Below are positions 61,445-64,000 of a stretch of DNA of 64,000 bases, one piece after another (the stretch's first letter is position 1; the number at the start of each line of letters is the position of its first letter). Position numbers and translations under genes: made by a program. Below the pieces are notes generated by a model, which was given only the letters and a program-made list of their open reading frames with translations, was not told the origin of the DNA and made no database searches. Source of the DNA: Clostridium sp. BSD9I1 (lineage in GTDB: Bacteria > Bacillota > Clostridia > Clostridiales > Clostridiaceae); the NCBI RefSeq assembly GCF_900185645.1, contig NZ_FYAM01000024.1:186001-250000 (forward strand), in the 5' to 3' direction.

Positions 61445-61542
61445 TCGACATATACAATTAACATTTAACAAGTTAATTTATAAATTGCTGTACTTATAGT
61501 TTAAATACTATAAAATTTAAAATATTTAGGAGTGAATTTTTT

Positions 61543-61965
61543 ATGGCAATAGTTTGTAGTGCACCAGTAACCGTTGAAAATTGTGATCTGTGTGTTAATA
61601 TACCAATAGTTCAAACCTTAACTGTAAATTCAGCCACTTTAATAACTGTTACTGCAACTGTAACAGATATCTGTGTAGGAAGAACATTATCTGTAGGAGC
61701 TATTCTTTGTGAAATAACAGGCGAAGGCGAAGAAGAAGAACGTAATGTAATTGCTACCCAAGTTATCGCAGAACCAGTATTAGCACCTGATGATGATCCT
61801 GAAGCAGTATGTACAGATGTAACAAGAACATTTGCTTTCTTAGTTCCAACCATTTGTGATCCAGAAGAAGACCCTAGAGTATTTGTAGCTGCAGTTGTTG
61901 CTCATTATATACTAGAACCTGGATGCCCATGTCCTTGTGAACTAATAGATAATGGCGAAGGCTAA
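61543..61965 (+). CDS. Cys-rich beta-type small protein
   Basis: The 140-residue protein has an N-terminal IVCSAPVTVENCDLC, which matches IVCSEPIIVNPCESC of the preceding gene. Long Val/Thr strands follow (TLTVNSATLITVTATVTDIC), then a very acidic middle (EGEEEE; APDDDPEA) and an end with CPCPCE. There is no signal peptide. TAGGAGTGA precedes the ATG, and a strong terminator follows the gene. Function is unknown; it looks like a structural, cross-linked protein. Confidence 0.65.
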   Translation: MAIVCSAPVTVENCDLCVNIPIVQTLTVNSATLITVTATVTDICVGRTLSVGAILCEITGEGEEEERNVIATQVIAEPVLAPDDDPEAVCTDVTRTFAFLVPTICDPEEDPRVFVAAVVAHYILEPGCPCPCELIDNGEG

Positions 61966-62044
61966 AGCTTATTATAATAATCTTAACTTATTAAAAATAT
62001 AAGGTATCTTTCAGGTATTAGAAACTAGTTACACACCAGATATA

Positions 62045-62084
62045 GAGAAACTTTGCACATGCAAAGTTTCTCTTAAACCTTTTT
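62045..62084. terminator. Terminator between the Cys-rich gene and the glycosyltransferase gene
   Basis: GAGAAACTTTGC and GCAAAGTTTCTC form a perfect 12-bp stem with a four-base loop, then TTAAACCTTTTTC on the plus strand. It serves the gene at 61.5 kb and perhaps the converging one. Confidence 0.8.
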
Positions 62085-62124
62085 CTGGAGATTTTATCAC
62101 AATACATAAATAATTTTTTACTTT

Positions 62125-63111
62125 TTATTTTATCCTTAAGTAACTTTCATATAAATCTTTAGCCACCCTTTCCCAATTGTAATTTTCTATTATGTGGTTT
62201 CTTAATTTCTTATCTTTTTTCTTTTTCATTCCAATTTGTAATCCTTGTACTATACTATCTAGATCATAAGGACTACAGTAATCTATCATATCATTAAAAT
62301 ATTCTATAGAACTCCCCTCATGTGTACAAAGCATATTACAACCAGTTACAGCTGCTTCAAGAGAATATATTGGAACGATTTCTACAAAAGATGAATTTAC
62401 GTATAATTTTGCAAACTTATAAGCATTATACCTATCGTATTCATCCATGTCTCCTAAATACAGTACATTTTTAAATGTCGTAATTTTATTCAAATATTCC
62501 TTATCTCTTACACTTCCCGTAAGAACAAGCTTCATCTCTAACTTATCACATGCTTCTGCAAGAGCAATTTGATTATTTTTTTTACTTATTCTTCCCGCAG
62601 ATAATACGTAATTATCCAAATTGTATCTTTCCTTAAAATTATAAAGAGGAATTTCGTCCCCTGGTACCTCTACTCCACCATGTATTATATTACATGGTAT
62701 AGATTTTCCAAATTCCCCTTTTATAAATTCTTCTTCCATTAAACTACTTGGAAAAACCATCTTGCATCCTTTTAATATCTTTTGCCTATATATTTTACTT
62801 CTATCCCATAATTTAATTCCTTCTAAATCATTAATATAATTATAATACTGATTTTGATCCCAGTATAACGGTGTAATAACTATATTTTTCTTATAGTATC
62901 TTGCAATTTTATAGTGCTTATATGTCTCTCCCATAATTTTAAGATTAAATAAATGTACTATATCATAACTCGAATAATCTTCTATTTGACCATAGTTAAT
63001 ATCTACCTCTATACCTATCTTCTTTAAATATTTTTTTATCTTTAAAGCCTGCATAGAGTCTTCCCCTAGGTTTCTATAATAATCACTTCTCATGCAGAAC
63101 AAAACTTTCAT
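62125..63111 (-). CDS. Glycosyltransferase (GT-B, family 1/4 type)
   Basis: The 328-residue enzyme begins MKVLFCMRSDYYRNLGEDSM and has DNYVLSAGRISKKNNQIALA, VLYLGDMDEYDRYNAYKFAK and FVEIVPIYSLEAAVTGCNML, where EAAVTGCN replaces the usual E-x7-E ending. There are no membrane helices. The start has GAGGGGGA. It is separate from the large polysaccharide locus and lies beside the small Cys-rich genes, so it may glycosylate a surface protein; that is inference from position. Confidence 0.82.
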   Translation of the reverse strand: MKVLFCMRSDYYRNLGEDSMQALKIKKYLKKIGIEVDINYGQIEDYSSYDIVHLFNLKIMGETYKHYKIARYYKKNIVITPLYWDQNQYYNYINDLEGIKLWDRSKIYRQKILKGCKMVFPSSLMEEEFIKGEFGKSIPCNIIHGGVEVPGDEIPLYNFKERYNLDNYVLSAGRISKKNNQIALAEACDKLEMKLVLTGSVRDKEYLNKITTFKNVLYLGDMDEYDRYNAYKFAKLYVNSSFVEIVPIYSLEAAVTGCNMLCTHEGSSIEYFNDMIDYCSPYDLDSIVQGLQIGMKKKKDKKLRNHIIENYNWERVAKDLYESYLRIK

Positions 63112-63212
63112 AAAAATATCCCCCTCGTAATTTATATACTTATTTATCTTTTCAAGGTTATAAACTTTATATTTCCTTAAGGTATTATTATGCAGATAAA
63201 ATGATGAATATG

Positions 63213-63248
63213 AAAAAGAAATTCAGCTTAAGCCGAATTTCTACATCT
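63213..63248 (-). terminator. Terminator after the DUF3343 gene
   Basis: On the minus strand AGAAATTCGGCTT and AAGCTGAATTTCT form a 13-bp stem with one mismatch and end in TTTTTC. The stem resembles the hairpin found inside the MITE-like repeats (AGAAATTCAGC). Confidence 0.75.
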
Positions 63249-63278
63249 TAAAAAATAAATTGCTACATTTTCCTAGTT

Positions 63279-63548
63279 CTATTCTACCTGAATATATTTA
63301 TACCTTTTATCTTCTTTAACTCTCTCATATATTCCTCTTATAGTAATATTGTACTGTTTAGCCTGCTCCTTTATTATATCAAATTGATTTTCACTACATT
63401 TTATTGATTTAGTGCACCCCTTAGAAAGCCTACAAGGAGTAGACATAAATTCTACTTTAACTCCAAGTTCAATTAGTTTCTTATATAAAAATGCAGCCCT
63501 ATTGCTAGATGCAATAATCACAATAAATTTTCTATCATCAGATTCCAT
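63279..63548 (-). CDS. DUF3343 (putative Se/S carrier-like) protein
   Basis: A protein of 89 residues. DRKFIVIIASSNRAAFLYKK and VEFMSTPCRLSKGCTKSIKC fit the DUF3343 family, which is often found beside YedF/SirA-like and class V aminotransferase genes and has been suggested to handle selenium or sulfur. Cys residues in TPCRLSKGC and IKC may be functional. It lies downstream of a class V aminotransferase, with the repeat copy B between them. GGAGTGAG lies about ten bases before the ATG. Confidence 0.8.
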   Translation of the reverse strand: MESDDRKFIVIIASSNRAAFLYKKLIELGVKVEFMSTPCRLSKGCTKSIKCSENQFDIIKEQAKQYNITIRGIYERVKEDKRYKYIQVE

Positions 63549-63676
63549 ACAAAACTCACTCCTACTACTAAAGTAAATAATAATAAATAGATACTAAGGA
63601 ATACTCTATATATCTTTAATTACTATTTCTTAATAGCAGTATATGATGATATCTTACAAAGGTACTATAAAAGGAA

Positions 63677-63867
63677 ATTGCGACGTTTTTAATGTGAACT
63701 ACTGAAGGAAGAAATTCAGCTAACTGAATTTCTAAAACATTTTAGGTCTTAGCACACAAAGATCTTTTAGAGCGGCAGCTCTGGAGGGTACAAGAATTTG
63801 TACGAGCGAATGGCTTTCTTAAATGCAGAACCCATACGGAAGATTTAACATTAAAAACATCGTACTA
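63677..63867. repeat. MITE-like repeat element, copy B
   Basis: A non-coding element of about 190 bases with imperfect terminal inverted repeats: GCGACGTTTTTAATGT at 63680-63695 and ACATTAAAAACATCGT at 63849-63864 (14 of 16 paired). Inside are CTGAAGGAAGAAATTCAG, a hairpin AGAAATTCAGCTAACTGAAT and TGCAGAACCCATACGGAAGA, all shared with copy A at 14.8-15.5 kb. It ends three bases short of the stop of the aminotransferase gene. There is no ORF. Confidence 0.75.
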
Positions 63868-63870
63868 TTT

Positions 63871-64000
63871 CTACACATTGCCTTTATATACTTCTTGTAT
63901 CGCCTTCACTACTTCTTCCATTTCCTCATAGGTATTAAAATAACCTGGGCTGAGCCTCACAGTACCAGTTTTAGATGTACCTATTATAGGATGTATAAGT
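63871..64000 (-). CDS. Class V aminotransferase / cysteine desulfurase-like protein (C-terminal end only)
   Basis: The last 42 residues are present: LIHPIIGTSKTGTVRLSPGY, then FNTYEEMEEVVKAIQEVYKG, then NV and a TAG stop at 63871. The TVRLSPGYFNT block is typical of the C-terminal domain of SufS/CsdB-type PLP enzymes. The catalytic lysine and the rest lie beyond the window. With the DUF3343 gene downstream it fits a selenium or sulfur transfer operon. Confidence 0.75.
   Translation of the reverse strand, partial: LIHPIIGTSKTGTVRLSPGYFNTYEEMEEVVKAIQEVYKGNV

Overview
The window looks like chromosomal DNA of a low-GC, endospore-forming Firmicute of the class Clostridia, most likely a Clostridium. 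The evidence is the strongly AT-rich composition with AGGAGG/GGGGG-type ribosome binding sites, the spoIIA operon (spoIIAA-spoIIAB-sigF) followed by spoVAC-spoVAD-spoVAE, a YunB-type sporulation protein, a PdaA-like cortex deacetylase, a BofC-like protein, rubredoxin, and a single-chain pyruvate carboxylase. I do not assign a species. Most genes lie on the minus strand.

Layout. 0-7.7 kb: ruvB (cut by the window edge) and ruvA, a BofC-like membrane protein, a K+ channel, yebC, an IMPACT/YigZ protein, a HEAT-repeat protein, a MocR-type regulator and a nucleotidyltransferase. 7.7-14.8 kb: a zinc-ribbon protein, pyruvate carboxylase, a short rubredoxin gene, an HflX GTPase with a JAMM-like N-terminal domain, and hpt. 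14.8-15.5 kb: a 0.74-kb non-coding, TIR-bounded repeat whose shorter relative lies at 63.7 kb. 15.5-26.4 kb: the sporulation block (yunB, a class A PBP, the spoVA genes, spoIIA with a good SigH promoter), then speE, an orphan adenine methyltransferase closely resembling C. difficile CamA, and a PdaA-like lipoprotein.

26.5-51.5 kb: a large surface-polysaccharide locus read on the minus strand. galU and a phosphohexomutase supply activated sugar. A dehydrogenase, oxidoreductase, aminotransferase and acetyltransferase form a complete WbpA/B/E/D-like set for a UDP-2,3-diacetamido uronic acid. There are also an FlaA1/WbpM-like dehydratase, five glycosyltransferases including a WecG/TagA type, a phosphoglycosyl transferase fused to a MurJ-type flippase, a second MurJ-type flippase, three O-antigen ligase/polymerase-like membrane proteins and an orphan solute-binding protein. 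Together they suggest lipid-linked assembly, export and ligation of a repeat-unit polysaccharide.

51.7-59.2 kb: an Orn/Lys/Arg decarboxylase, a membrane-anchored metallophosphoesterase that appears to start at an ATT codon, mutS2 and a U32 peptidase. 59.3-63.1 kb: a group of small, mostly unrecognised proteins (DNRLRE-like, beta-rich, Cys-rich) with a glycosyltransferase, possibly a spore- or cell-surface set. 63.2-64 kb: a DUF3343 gene and the 3' end of a class V aminotransferase, separated by the second copy of the repeat.

The observations most worth checking are the CamA-like methyltransferase, the MurJ-sugar transferase fusion at an A7 tract with an intact internal ribosome binding site, the ATT start codons, the repeat family, the dyad shared by two 5' leaders, and the Cys-rich small-protein cluster.
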